The notes under the pieces are model-generated. The model was given only the letters and a program-made list of their open reading frames with translations. It did not search any database and was not told where the DNA came from. A DNA stretch of 46,172 nucleotides from DASWTL01 sp036405495. GTDB taxonomy: Bacteria; Bacteroidota; Bacteroidia; Sphingobacteriales; Sphingobacteriaceae. Made by a program: the position numbers and the translations under genes. Shown here in pieces: positions 24,232-32,936 of this stretch. Positions within the stretch are counted from its first letter, which is position 1; each line of letters opens with the position of its first letter. The stretch is taken from assembly GCA_036405495.1 (NCBI GenBank), contig DASWXL010000074.1, positions 1 through 46,172 of the forward strand, in the 5' to 3' direction.

Positions 24232-25215
24232 ATGGAGAACCTGGACGAACTGCTTCAGTCTATCAATGACGCAGTCTGGCAGATGCATGTGCCTACAAAA
24301 AAATTTCTATACGTAAATCAGCGGCTGGCCGACATTTGCGGGATCCCCCTCAGTACTATTCAGAAGGACCCGGAAGCCTACAACGAACTTATTCATCCTG
24401 CCGACCGGGCAAGGGTACTTGATAAATTTAAAAAGGCCCGTGAGGGCCACTGCATTGAAACCGAATACCGCATCATAACTGCTTCCGGGATAAAGTGGAT
24501 ACGCCATAAAGAAATGCTGGTATGCGATTCAAATAACAGGTATGAAGTGCTGGTCGGCATCTTTTCGGACATCACCGACATGCTGTGTGCACAGGAAGAG
24601 GTACTTAAAAGTAAAAAGAACCTGGATGCGCTGATCAATAACACGTCGGACCTGATCTTTTCGATAGACCGCCAATACCAGCTTATTTCCGCCAACACTG
24701 CGTTCCTGACACGGATTGAAACTTTTTCGGGCGTTAAACTGCGGCCGGGCGATGTCTTGCTGAACCCGAACAGAGGCTCGGGCCTGATGTTAAAATGGAA
24801 GGAATACTACGACCGTTGTCTAAGGGGTGAAAGCTATTCGATCATAGAAGAAACGAATGTCGGTTCGTTCCGTTCGATCTCAAACGTTAACTTCAACACG
24901 ATGTATAATGACAGGGGGGAGGTGACCGGCGTTAGCTGCTTTGTTCACGACATTAATCAGCATATTGCAAACCAGCGGCAGATCCTCGCCCAAAACAGGC
25001 GGCTGCGGGAGATTGCAGCACTGGCTTCGCACGACATCCGGGGGCATGTGACCTCAATATTGGGACTGTTGAACCTCTTCGATAAAAATAACCTCTGTAA
25101 TCCCGAAAATGCAGAGCTCTTAATGTATCTGGAAGTAGCCTCCAACAAGCTTGACGCGGTGATCCATAAGATCGTAGACGCGTCAAAAGAAGTCGGACAA
25201 AAGGAACTATGCTAA
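24232..25215 (+). CDS. PAS-PAS protein with histidine-kinase phosphoacceptor helix but no ATPase domain
   Basis: A 327-residue cytoplasmic protein. A PAS fold with the PAC motif (SGIKWIRHKEMLV, YEVLVGIFSDITD) covers about 1-120. A second PAS covers about 130-245 (LDALINNTSDLIFSIDRQYQLISAN, VTGVSCFVHDINQH). The end is a coiled helix and an H-box-like ALASHDIRGHVTSILGLLNLF with a candidate phosphoacceptor His, then a second helix typical of a DHp hairpin. The stop comes right there: no N, G1, F or G2 boxes. It may be a kinase remnant or a partner for another kinase. It overlaps gmhA tail-to-tail by nine bases. Confidence 0.83.
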   Translation: MENLDELLQSINDAVWQMHVPTKKFLYVNQRLADICGIPLSTIQKDPEAYNELIHPADRARVLDKFKKAREGHCIETEYRIITASGIKWIRHKEMLVCDSNNRYEVLVGIFSDITDMLCAQEEVLKSKKNLDALINNTSDLIFSIDRQYQLISANTAFLTRIETFSGVKLRPGDVLLNPNRGSGLMLKWKEYYDRCLRGESYSIIEETNVGSFRSISNVNFNTMYNDRGEVTGVSCFVHDINQHIANQRQILAQNRRLREIAALASHDIRGHVTSILGLLNLFDKNNLCNPENAELLMYLEVASNKLDAVIHKIVDASKEVGQKELC

Positions 25216-25776
25216 ACTCCGTTCTATGTAGTCGATCAGGGAGTGGATCACTTTAATATGAACCTCCTGAGCCCGGTCAGCAAAATCCGAATAAGGCGCC
25301 CGGATCTCGACATCACACACCGAAGCCATCTTCCCACCTGATTTACCCGTTAAGCCGATCACCTTAATGCCCTGCTTCCGGGCGGATTCGATCGCATTAA
25401 GAACATTTTCAGAATTCCCGCTGGTACTGATGGCGAATAATACATCTCCGTGTTTTCCAATGGCTTCTACCATCCGCGAGAATACATACGCGTATCCGTA
25501 ATCATTACCTACGCAAGATATATGAGAAGGATCGGAGATAGAGATCGCAGGCAAAGCAGGCCGGTCATTACGATACCGGCCGGACAGTTCTTCGGCAAAG
25601 TGCATTGCATCACACATTGAGCCGCCATTACCACAGGAAATGATCTTATTCCCTGATCTGATCGCTTCGATCAACAGGTTTCCCGCCGTTTCTACCCTTC
25701 GGAAGTTATCATCGTCAGCCAGAAAAGTATCCAATACCGTCCGGGCGTCCAGAAAATGTTGTTTGATGCCTTGCAT
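25207..25776 (-). CDS. gmhA: D-sedoheptulose-7-phosphate isomerase
   Basis: First enzyme of the ADP-heptose pathway for lipopolysaccharide cores: sedoheptulose 7-phosphate to D-glycero-manno-heptose 7-phosphate. It is a 189-residue SIS-domain protein with SCGNGGSMCDAMHFAEEL, GNDYGYAYVFSRMVEA, AISTSGNSENVLNAIE and VIGLTGKSGG, plus the C-terminal EVHIKVIHSLIDYIE helix with the active-site His. It is the last gene of the birA-dsbD-pfkA-gmhA operon, nine bases after pfkA. The 3' ends of gmhA and the PAS gene overlap, and no terminator is visible. Confidence 0.93.
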   Translation of the reverse strand: MQGIKQHFLDARTVLDTFLADDDNFRRVETAGNLLIEAIRSGNKIISCGNGGSMCDAMHFAEELSGRYRNDRPALPAISISDPSHISCVGNDYGYAYVFSRMVEAIGKHGDVLFAISTSGNSENVLNAIESARKQGIKVIGLTGKSGGKMASVCDVEIRAPYSDFADRAQEVHIKVIHSLIDYIERSLA

Positions 25777-25785
25777 ACTGCCGGT

Positions 25786-26763
25786 TTAAAGAGAAAGTAT
25801 CTCGACGATCTTTAAAAAATTGGTATTTACTTCCTTGATATGCTTAATAGCGCTGTCGAACGGCGTATAGAAGATCTCGTTGTTTACGATACCGATCATT
25901 TCGCCTCTGCGTCCTTCCAGGAGTGACTCAACCGCAGCAACACCTAACCTGCTTGATAACACGCGGTCCATACACGTTGGCTTGCCCCCACGTTGAATAT
26001 GACCGAGGATCGAAACCCTTGTATCGTAGTTGGGGAAGCGGTCTTTTACAATTTTGGCCACTTCAAAGGCGCCACCGGCCTCGTCACCTTCAGCTACGAT
26101 AATGATCTTTGAAGCTTTGTCTTTACGGCCTTTATCCAGGCGATCGAACAATGCATCAGTATTATTCCCTGTTTCCGGAATCAATATTGCTTCCGCACCT
26201 GAGCCGATCCCGCTCCGCAAAGCGATCAGGCCGGAGTCACGGCCCATCACTTCTACTATAAAAAGGCGGTCGTGCGATTCGGCAGTATCCCTGATCTTGT
26301 CAACCGCATCCACTACCGTATTAATTGCGGTGTCATATCCGATCGTAAAGTCGGTACCCACCAGGTCGTTGTCAATTGTGCCGGGCAGCCCCATTACCGG
26401 AATATCGAATTCCTGAATAAAAATATTGGCTCCGGTGAACGTTCCGTCTCCGCCGATCGCAACCAACGCGTCAATTTCGTTGGCCTTCAGTTGATCATAT
26501 GCCTTTTGCCGTCCTTCTTTGGTCCGGAACTCACTGCTCCGGGCAGTTTTCAGGATAGTTCCTCCGCGCTGGATAATATTTCCTACCGACTTTCTGTCCA
26601 TGGAAAAGATGTCTCCGCTGATCATCCCTTCATAGCCACGCATTATACCGGCAACTTCAAGATTATAATACAGCCCGGTACGCACCACCGCACGGATTGC
26701 CGCATTCATTCCCGGCGAATCCCCGCCCGAGGTAAAAACTCCTATTTTCTTTATCTGGCTCAT
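25786..26763 (-). CDS. pfkA: ATP-dependent 6-phosphofructokinase
   Basis: Glycolytic enzyme phosphorylating fructose 6-phosphate. It has 325 residues with the ATP-site motif FTSGGDSPGMNAAIRAVVR, GGDGTFTGA, catalytic PGTIDNDLVGTDFTIGYDTA (Asp in TIDND), VEVMGRDSGLIAL and GHIQRGGKPTCMDRVL. GGDG (Gly after GGD) marks the ATP-dependent, allosteric type rather than the PPi-dependent one. It starts one base after the dsbD stop, so translation is coupled. Confidence 0.97.
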   Translation of the reverse strand: MSQIKKIGVFTSGGDSPGMNAAIRAVVRTGLYYNLEVAGIMRGYEGMISGDIFSMDRKSVGNIIQRGGTILKTARSSEFRTKEGRQKAYDQLKANEIDALVAIGGDGTFTGANIFIQEFDIPVMGLPGTIDNDLVGTDFTIGYDTAINTVVDAVDKIRDTAESHDRLFIVEVMGRDSGLIALRSGIGSGAEAILIPETGNNTDALFDRLDKGRKDKASKIIIVAEGDEAGGAFEVAKIVKDRFPNYDTRVSILGHIQRGGKPTCMDRVLSSRLGVAAVESLLEGRRGEMIGIVNNEIFYTPFDSAIKHIKEVNTNFLKIVEILSL

Positions 26764-26764
26764 G

Positions 26765-28831
26765 CTATTTATTTAAGAAGGCTGATTTGCCGTTGTCTAA
26801 AAACCTGATGTAATTGTTCACGTTAAGATCAAATGCCTGAGGCGGCGTCAGTGTTTCGCCTTCAGCATTCACAATTACATAATAAGGCTGCGAATTTGTA
26901 TTGTACTTACTTGCCTGCAGGTCACTCCACTTTTGTCCGATGGTTTTGATCTTTTTACCAGCCGCAGTCGTGTAGACCTCATTCCCGGCTAACGCCGTCT
27001 TGTCATCAACATACAGGGAGATGAGCACATATTCTTCCTTTAGTCGCTGCAAAACCTCCGGCTCCGACCATACACTGGCTTCCATTTTTCTGCAGTTGGT
27101 ACAGCTCCATCCCGTAAAATCGATCAGAACAGGCTTGTTAACCTGTTTGGCATAGGCCAGTCCCTGTTCATAGTCATAAAAAGCGTCCAGCCCGTGAGGT
27201 GCATGGAACAGGTTAGCATATTTCTTTCCTGCCGTTTCTTTGGCCGGAGATGAACCGGCGTAGGTCATTGTAAGATCGAAATCCTGTGTAGGCTGAGGTG
27301 GCAGCCAGGCACTGATCGCCTTCAGCGGCGCGCCCCATAATCCAGGGATCATATACAGCGTGAAGCCTAAAGCCAGCATCGCAAAAAATAATCGTGGCAG
27401 CGAAAGAAACGTTTGCTCACTGTCGTGCGATAGCCGGATCTTACCGAGAAGGTAGAAGCCCAGAACACCAAAAATAATGATCCATACGACCAGGAACACA
27501 TCCCTGTCAAACATCCCCCAGTGGTAGGCCAGATCAACATTCGACAGAAACTTAAATGCAAGTGCCAGTTCAAGGAAACCGAGAGAAACCTTTACCGTAT
27601 TCAGCCAGCCGCCTGACTTCGGCATTTCTTTGAGCCAGCTCGGAAAGATGGCAAATAACGTGAACGGAATAGCAAGTGCTGCCGAAAAACCGAGCATACC
27701 CATAGCGGGACCCAGATAAGTGCCTTTCGAGACCGCTTCTACCAGTAAGGTTCCGATAATAGGCCCTGTACATGAAAAGGATACCAATGCCAGGGTGAAC
27801 GCCATGAAGAACAAGCCGATCAGTCCGCCCTTGTTCGACTTTTCATCCATTTTATTAACCAGCGCCGACGGAAGGGTGATCTCAAACGCCCCGAGGAACG
27901 ATATCGCGAAAACGATCAGGATCGCAAAAAATATCAGGTTGAAGGTGGCACTGCTGGCCGCCTCATTTAATGCTGAGGAGCCAAAAAGAAAAGTGATCAG
28001 TAATCCCAGCAGCACATAAATAACGATAATAGAAAGGCCGTAAAGAAAAGCGCTTTGCACACCTTTTGCCTTTGAGCCGGACTTTTTTGTAAAGAATGAT
28101 ACCGTAAGCGGGATCATCGGATAGATACACGGCATGAAAAAGGCTGCGAGTCCGCCTAAGAAGCCCGCCAACAAAATACCCCAAAGCGATTCGTCAGCGC
28201 CTTCATTGACAGGCTTTGACAAAACAGGAGAAGAAGCCGGAGCAGCTGCGGAAACAGAATCGGTTGTATCAGCTGAAGCCGCTGCCATAATCGTATCAGG
28301 CAAGGCGCTCTCCTCCGGAGCCTCATTTTGAGGTTTTTCCGTTGCAGGGGCAGATGCAGCGACCGTACCCGCCGATGCAAGGTCTACCGGAATTTTGAAC
28401 TCAACCTCGGTCGGCGGCAAACAGCGCTGATCATCGCAAACCATGAATTCCAAAACGCCAGAAACAGTTGCCTTCGGCGCCTTTAACTTAATTCGCTGCT
28501 TAAATACCACCTCATCCTCATGCCAGGCGATCTGCATACTGAAATTCGGGTCAAATGCGGCCACGGCTTTCGGTGTCTCGGATACCTTACCGGATAATGT
28601 GTATGGTCCCGGAGCAAATTTGAATGACGTCGGAATGGGGCCGCCCTCTTCAATAAACTGAGAATAGACATGCCATCCGGGTTCGATGGTCGCCTTTATG
28701 ATAAGATCCGCCTCCGTATCGCTAATCTTCTTTGACGAAAAGCTCCAGCTTACCGGATCCAGAATTTGTGCCTTCCCGGCAAAGGAGGCAACTAGTAACA
28801 GAATAAAAATCAGAACTCTTTTCATCATCAT
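26765..28831 (-). CDS. dsbD: Thiol:disulfide interchange protein DsbD
   Basis: Carries electrons from cytoplasmic thioredoxin across the inner membrane to periplasmic thiol pathways. All three redox modules are visible in 688 residues. The signal peptide ends near GKAQ. The N-terminal DsbD-alpha domain has VCDDQRCLPP (Cys132, Cys137), followed by an Ala/Pro/Ser-rich linker. Eight or so membrane helices (about 215-500) carry Cys in FMPCIYP and FSCTGP. A thioredoxin-like domain has WSCTNCRK (Cys577, Cys580). Three tandem ATGs (28825-28831) make the exact start uncertain by two residues. It lies three bases after birA. Confidence 0.94.
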   Translation of the reverse strand: MMMKRVLIFILLLVASFAGKAQILDPVSWSFSSKKISDTEADLIIKATIEPGWHVYSQFIEEGGPIPTSFKFAPGPYTLSGKVSETPKAVAAFDPNFSMQIAWHEDEVVFKQRIKLKAPKATVSGVLEFMVCDDQRCLPPTEVEFKIPVDLASAGTVAASAPATEKPQNEAPEESALPDTIMAAASADTTDSVSAAAPASSPVLSKPVNEGADESLWGILLAGFLGGLAAFFMPCIYPMIPLTVSFFTKKSGSKAKGVQSAFLYGLSIIVIYVLLGLLITFLFGSSALNEAASSATFNLIFFAILIVFAISFLGAFEITLPSALVNKMDEKSNKGGLIGLFFMAFTLALVSFSCTGPIIGTLLVEAVSKGTYLGPAMGMLGFSAALAIPFTLFAIFPSWLKEMPKSGGWLNTVKVSLGFLELALAFKFLSNVDLAYHWGMFDRDVFLVVWIIIFGVLGFYLLGKIRLSHDSEQTFLSLPRLFFAMLALGFTLYMIPGLWGAPLKAISAWLPPQPTQDFDLTMTYAGSSPAKETAGKKYANLFHAPHGLDAFYDYEQGLAYAKQVNKPVLIDFTGWSCTNCRKMEASVWSEPEVLQRLKEEYVLISLYVDDKTALAGNEVYTTAAGKKIKTIGQKWSDLQASKYNTNSQPYYVIVNAEGETLTPPQAFDLNVNNYIRFLDNGKSAFLNK

Positions 28832-28834
28832 AAA

Positions 28835-29620
28835 TTAATCGCTAAGGTATTCAATTTCTTTTAAGCCGAACCGGCAGGTGTCCCCATTGAAGTCCACTTC
28901 CAGCAAACCGAGCGGATCGGTACCCAGGATCTTTCCCCTTTTTATCTCATCACCGGTCCTAAATCGGGCATCTATGCCTTTTTTATACAGACAGCTTTGA
29001 TATTCCATATCGAGCAGATCCGCTTTTCCGGCCTTCAACTGCAAATACCGCACTTCTATGGCAGCGCAAATCTCGGAGAGAAGCCGCTTCAAATCATAAT
29101 CCCTTTGTAAGATTTTCTTAAAAGATGTAACGTTCTTAACAGGTTCAGGGTATTCGATCTGATTAACATTCAGCCCGATCCCGATAACGGAATATTTCAT
29201 CCTGTTTCCCTGAATAATATTTTCGATCAGGATCCCGCCGATCTTTTCATCCCCGACCATACAGTCATTTGGCCATTTGATGGTCGCCCTTTTGTCAAAA
29301 TATCGCGACAGCGTATCATAGAGTGCCAGGCTCACCGTTTGGTTCAGAGAAAACTGTTTATCAACCGGCAGAAAAGCAGGCATCAGCAGGATACTGATGG
29401 TTAAGTTTCTGCCAGGCTCGCTTGTCCATCGATTGCCCTGCTGACCACGGCCAGCATATTGCTCTTCTGCCATTATTACAGTCCCTTCCGGCAATGGCGC
29501 AGAATTTGACAATGCATGTTTGAGCCAGGAATTTGTTGAATCGACTGAGGGGAGTGAAACGATATTCAGACCAACAAATAATTGTGAAAAAATGTTATTT
29601 TGCAAAGTACTGTGCACCAA
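28835..29620 (-). CDS. birA: Biotin--[acetyl-CoA-carboxylase] ligase
   Basis: Attaches biotin to the carboxyl carrier protein. It lacks the N-terminal helix-turn-helix of repressor-type BirA. Visible are PSVDSTNSWLK, AEEQYAGRGQQGNRWTSEPG (biotin and adenylate loop), TIKWPNDCMVGDEKIGGIL, GIGLNVNQ and the C-terminal SH3-like LLEVDFNGDTCRFGLKEIEYL. No ATG start exists. TTG at 29620, GTG at 29617 and TTG at 29605 are candidates. TTG 29620 is chosen because it lies four bases after a TAGTTTTG element, a spacing shared with four other genes here; the conserved part begins nearer 29605. It heads the birA-dsbD-pfkA-gmhA operon. Confidence 0.93.
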   Translation of the reverse strand: MVHSTLQNNIFSQLFVGLNIVSLPSVDSTNSWLKHALSNSAPLPEGTVIMAEEQYAGRGQQGNRWTSEPGRNLTISILLMPAFLPVDKQFSLNQTVSLALYDTLSRYFDKRATIKWPNDCMVGDEKIGGILIENIIQGNRMKYSVIGIGLNVNQIEYPEPVKNVTSFKKILQRDYDLKRLLSEICAAIEVRYLQLKAGKADLLDMEYQSCLYKKGIDARFRTGDEIKRGKILGTDPLGLLEVDFNGDTCRFGLKEIEYLSD

Positions 29621-29624
29621 ATTT

Positions 29625-29632
29625 CAAAACTA
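29625..29632 (-). promoter_or_regulatory. -7 promoter element of the birA operon
   Basis: The minus strand reads TAGTTTTG, an exact TAnnTTTG match. It sits between the divergent starts of birA and rsfS, only 21 bp apart, and lies four bases before the TTG at 29620. Confidence 0.45.
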
Positions 29633-29641
29633 AATTTTTTA

Positions 29642-30013
29642 ATGATAAAACGGAAAGTCCAAGAATCAACATACATTTCTGAAATAGCCATTCATGGAAT
29701 TCAAGAGAAAAAGGGAAATGAGATCGTAAGATTAGATCTAAGAAACATTCACAGCTCAGTAGCTGATTATTTTGTGATCTGCCATGCCGGATCATCCACC
29801 CAGGTAAAAGCTATAGCGCAAAGCGTTGAAGACGAAATTTATAAAACACTAAAACAAGAGCCGATTAGAAAAGAAGGCCTGCAATACGGCGAATGGATCC
29901 TGCTTGACTACGTTGACGTAATTGTTCACATCTTTAAGACCGACAAGCGTGAATATTATGGAATAGAAGATCTGTGGGGAGATGCAGAAATGCAATTTTA
30001 CAAGAGTGCATAA
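29642..30013 (+). CDS. rsfS: Ribosomal silencing factor RsfS
   Basis: A 123-residue RsfS/Iojap protein that binds L14 and blocks subunit joining when growth slows. It has IAIHGIQEKKGNEIVRLDLRN, SVADYFVICHAGSSTQVKAIA and EGLQYGEWILLDYVDVIVHIF followed by REYYGIEDLWGDA, all diagnostic. The frame is open upstream to 29600, but homology and a good ATG point to 29642; the extra residues overlap birA's 5' end. It precedes ftsH by 57 bp. A TTATTTTG near 29595-29602 is one base off a -7 element. Confidence 0.95.
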   Translation: MIKRKVQESTYISEIAIHGIQEKKGNEIVRLDLRNIHSSVADYFVICHAGSSTQVKAIAQSVEDEIYKTLKQEPIRKEGLQYGEWILLDYVDVIVHIFKTDKREYYGIEDLWGDAEMQFYKSA

Positions 30014-30070
30014 AATATTAACTAATATTGTCACTCGCTACATTACATATCTTGTTGGAACAACTGAAAG

Positions 30071-32128
30071 ATGAAAGAGAACAAAGTACAGAAAAAACCT
30101 ATAAAGAAGATCCCCGGTAAAAAGATCGTACCCAAGCCGCCGAGATTTAATATCATGTGGCTTTATGCTGCAATTATAATCGGCTTGTTTGCGGTACAGT
30201 ATATGTTTAACGGCAACAGTGCGAAAAGCATTAACTATAAGCGCTTCGAAACAGAAATGCTTGCGCCGGGGGATGTGGAGAAACTGGTGGCGTATAAAAA
30301 TCAGGATCTGGTAACCGTCGAGGTGTTTATCAAGAAAGATAAGCTTAGCCAGCCTAAATATGATGATATACGAAACCGCAGCAGTTTCAGCATGTCATCC
30401 AACAACCCGCATTACTATTTCACAGAGGGTTCAATAGATGGCCTGCAGGCAAAACTTAAAGAAGCGGAAAAAACGGTTCCCGTAGCACAGCAAACGCCCC
30501 TCTATATCGAAAACCGTGAAAGCCCTTGGGCCGGCTGGTTCATGACTATTATTTTACCCGTACTGCTGTTGATCGGTTTTTGGGTATTTATCATGCGCCG
30601 TATGGGCGGCGGTTCTGCCGGTGGTGCAGGCGGCCAGATATTCAATATCGGGAAGTCAAAAGCTACACTGTTCGATAAAGAATCACAGGTGACGGTCACC
30701 TTCAACGATGTTGCCGGCCTTGAAGAAGCCAAACAGGAGGTAATGGAGATCGTTGATTTCCTTAAAAACCCTAAAAAATATACCAACCTTGGCGGTAAGA
30801 TCCCGAAAGGAGCGCTTCTTGTCGGCTCACCGGGCACCGGTAAAACACTGTTGGCCAAAGCCGTAGCCGGCGAAGCGCAGGTTCCGTTTTTCTCCTTATC
30901 TGGATCGGATTTCGTGGAAATGTTTGTGGGCGTCGGAGCATCACGTGTACGCGATCTGTTTAAACAGGCCAAAGACAAAGCGCCTTGCATCATCTTTATC
31001 GATGAGATCGACGCTATTGGCCGTGCCCGTGGAAAGAACAACATTGTTGGCGGTAACGATGAACGTGAAAATACGCTGAACCAGCTGTTGGTAGAGATGG
31101 ATGGTTTCGGTACCGACTCCGGAATTATCATCATGGCTGCCACCAACCGGCCTGATGTGTTAGACTCAGCTCTTCTGCGTCCCGGACGTTTTGACAGACA
31201 GATCTCCATCGATAAACCGGACCTGGTTGGACGTGAACAGATCTTTAAAGTACACCTTCAGCCATTGAAGCTGGCCGAAGATGTCGATCCGAAAAAGCTT
31301 TCGGCTCAAACGCCGGGCTTTGCCGGTGCTGAGATCGCGAATGTTTGTAACGAGGCCGCATTGATCGCTGCCCGTCGTGACAAGACAGCTGTTGACATGC
31401 ACGATTTTCAGGATGCTATCGACCGCGTTATTGGTGGTCTTGAAAAGAAGAATAAGATCATCTCACCGGAAGAGAAGCGGATCGTTGCCTATCATGAAGC
31501 CGGACACGCAATTGCCGGTTGGTTCCTGGAACACGCTGACCCTTTGGTAAAAGTGTCCATTGTTCCACGTGGAGTGGCGGCGTTGGGTTATGCACAGTAT
31601 CTGCCGAAAGAGCAGTTCCTGTACACTACAGAACAATTGCTTGATGGCATGCGCATGACCATGGGCGGCCGCGTAGCGGAAGATATTGTATTCGGAAAGA
31701 TCTCAACAGGAGCTCAAAATGACCTTGAACGGATTACCAAGCTATCCTATGCCATGGTCACCATTTACGGAATGAACCCAAAGGTAGGTAACGTATCTTT
31801 CAACGATACGCAGGGCGAATACCAGTTCAACAAGCCCTACTCGGAAAAAACCTCCGAAATGATCGATAACGAAGTAAGAGCTCTTATCGACGGCGTTTAT
31901 CAATCCACTAAACAATTGCTCCTGGATAAACGCGACGGTTTGGAAAAGCTTGCACAGAAACTGCTGGAAAAGGAGATCCTGTTCCAGTCGGATCTTGAAG
32001 AGATCTTAGGCAAGCGTCCTTTTGAACATCGCACCACATACGACGAATACGTGAACGGAGCAGTGGAAGAAGGAGTGGTTGACCACAACCGTGATCTGGC
32101 CGAAAATCGATCCACGCCAGCTCAATAA
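30071..32128 (+). CDS. ftsH: ATP-dependent zinc metalloprotease FtsH
   Basis: A 685-residue membrane-anchored AAA+ protease that degrades damaged membrane proteins and short-lived regulators. A basic cytoplasmic N-terminus (KKPIKKIPGKKIVPKPP) leads to transmembrane helices at about 29-47 and 156-176 around a periplasmic domain. The ATPase domain has GSPGTGKT (252-259), FIDEIDAIGR, the pore motif MFVG and ATNRPDVLDSALLRPGRFDR. The M41 protease has HEAGH (475-479), with the third zinc ligand Asp in the NDLERITKL region. A strong terminator follows. Confidence 0.97.
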   Translation: MKENKVQKKPIKKIPGKKIVPKPPRFNIMWLYAAIIIGLFAVQYMFNGNSAKSINYKRFETEMLAPGDVEKLVAYKNQDLVTVEVFIKKDKLSQPKYDDIRNRSSFSMSSNNPHYYFTEGSIDGLQAKLKEAEKTVPVAQQTPLYIENRESPWAGWFMTIILPVLLLIGFWVFIMRRMGGGSAGGAGGQIFNIGKSKATLFDKESQVTVTFNDVAGLEEAKQEVMEIVDFLKNPKKYTNLGGKIPKGALLVGSPGTGKTLLAKAVAGEAQVPFFSLSGSDFVEMFVGVGASRVRDLFKQAKDKAPCIIFIDEIDAIGRARGKNNIVGGNDERENTLNQLLVEMDGFGTDSGIIIMAATNRPDVLDSALLRPGRFDRQISIDKPDLVGREQIFKVHLQPLKLAEDVDPKKLSAQTPGFAGAEIANVCNEAALIAARRDKTAVDMHDFQDAIDRVIGGLEKKNKIISPEEKRIVAYHEAGHAIAGWFLEHADPLVKVSIVPRGVAALGYAQYLPKEQFLYTTEQLLDGMRMTMGGRVAEDIVFGKISTGAQNDLERITKLSYAMVTIYGMNPKVGNVSFNDTQGEYQFNKPYSEKTSEMIDNEVRALIDGVYQSTKQLLLDKRDGLEKLAQKLLEKEILFQSDLEEILGKRPFEHRTTYDEYVNGAVEEGVVDHNRDLAENRSTPAQ

Positions 32129-32141
32129 CATTTAAATCTTC

Positions 32142-32149
32142 TAAATTTG
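32142..32149 (+). promoter_or_regulatory. -7 promoter element between ftsH and the LUD gene
   Basis: TAAATTTG is an exact match that ends one base before the ftsH terminator stem. A transcript begun here would carry the terminator hairpin in its leader before the LUD gene at 32206. Confidence 0.4.
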
Positions 32150-32150
32150 T

Positions 32151-32187
32151 CACGCCGGAGAAAGATCATCTCCGGCGTGATTTTTTT
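32151..32187 (+). terminator. Rho-independent terminator of ftsH
   Basis: CACGCCGGAG (32151-32160), a nine-base loop and CTCCGGCGTG (32170-32179) form a perfect 10-bp stem, followed by A and seven T. Confidence 0.9.
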
Positions 32188-32205
32188 ACGACCAGCGGTG
32201 CTGCC

Positions 32206-32841
32206 ATGAAAGAGACTACTTCAAAAGAAAAGATGCTGAAAAAGATCCGTAAGGCTCTTTTGGAAAAGTGCGACAACCCTTATCCCAATCTTGAAGAAAC
32301 TCCCGTTTATCCGCCAACAGACGAGTATCTTGAAGTATTATTTGCAGAGCAGCTAACTGCAGTTTCCGGCAAATTCATTTTCTGCGAGGATGAGATCCAG
32401 CTGATCGAGAACCTTTTACTTTTAGCCGAAGAAAAAGGATGGCGCAAAATTTATTGCTGGGAGTCCCGGTTACAGGAACTTTTGGCGAAATACGAGTATC
32501 CTTTCTATAGCACCGATACCGATTTTGAAAATGCCGAAGTCGGCATTACGCTGTGCGAAGCACTCATTGCCCGGAACGGGAGTGTGATGGTGTCAAATGC
32601 CGGAGCAGCCGGGCGCCGGTTAAGCATCTATCCCCATAACCATGTGGTGGTTGCCTACACCTCACAGCTGGTACCCGATCTTAAAGATGGTCTTAAGATC
32701 TTAAGGAACAAATACCCGTCAGCGCTACCCACCATGATCTCGAATATTACCGGACCAAGCCGAACCGCCGATATTGAAAAAACGCTGGTTTTAGGGGCTC
32801 ACGGACCTAAAGAACTGATCGTTTTTCTTATTGAAGGGTAG
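32206..32841 (+). CDS. LUD (LutC/YkgG-type) domain protein
   Basis: A 211-residue cytoplasmic protein of the LUD family (PF02589), named for lactate-utilisation proteins. Family-like segments are ENAEVGITLCEALIARNGSVMVS, AGRRLSIYPHNHVVVAYTSQLVPDL and the ending ISNITGPSRTADIEKTLVLGAHGPKELIVFLIEG. No lutA or lutB partner is nearby, so a role in lactate oxidation is not supported. Similar stand-alone LUD genes next to ftsH are common in Bacteroidota. It is separated from ftsH by a terminator and from the kinase gene by 95 bp. Confidence 0.87.
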   Translation: MKETTSKEKMLKKIRKALLEKCDNPYPNLEETPVYPPTDEYLEVLFAEQLTAVSGKFIFCEDEIQLIENLLLLAEEKGWRKIYCWESRLQELLAKYEYPFYSTDTDFENAEVGITLCEALIARNGSVMVSNAGAAGRRLSIYPHNHVVVAYTSQLVPDLKDGLKILRNKYPSALPTMISNITGPSRTADIEKTLVLGAHGPKELIVFLIEG

Positions 32842-32911
32842 CCTTTCGGATTTTCGCAGCCACGTTCAGTATTTCAGTGAAAACCTGAAACCATTATAAA
32901 ACCGATACTGT

Positions 32912-32936
32912 TACAAGCTTGTAGCACACTCTTGTA
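32912..32936. promoter_or_regulatory. Palindrome plus half-site before the PAS histidine kinase
   Basis: TACAAGCTTGTA (32912-32923) is a perfect 12-bp palindrome. The half-site CTTGTA recurs at 32931-32936, directly against the ATG at 32937. The spacing suggests an operator, though no cognate regulator is known. Confidence 0.35.
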
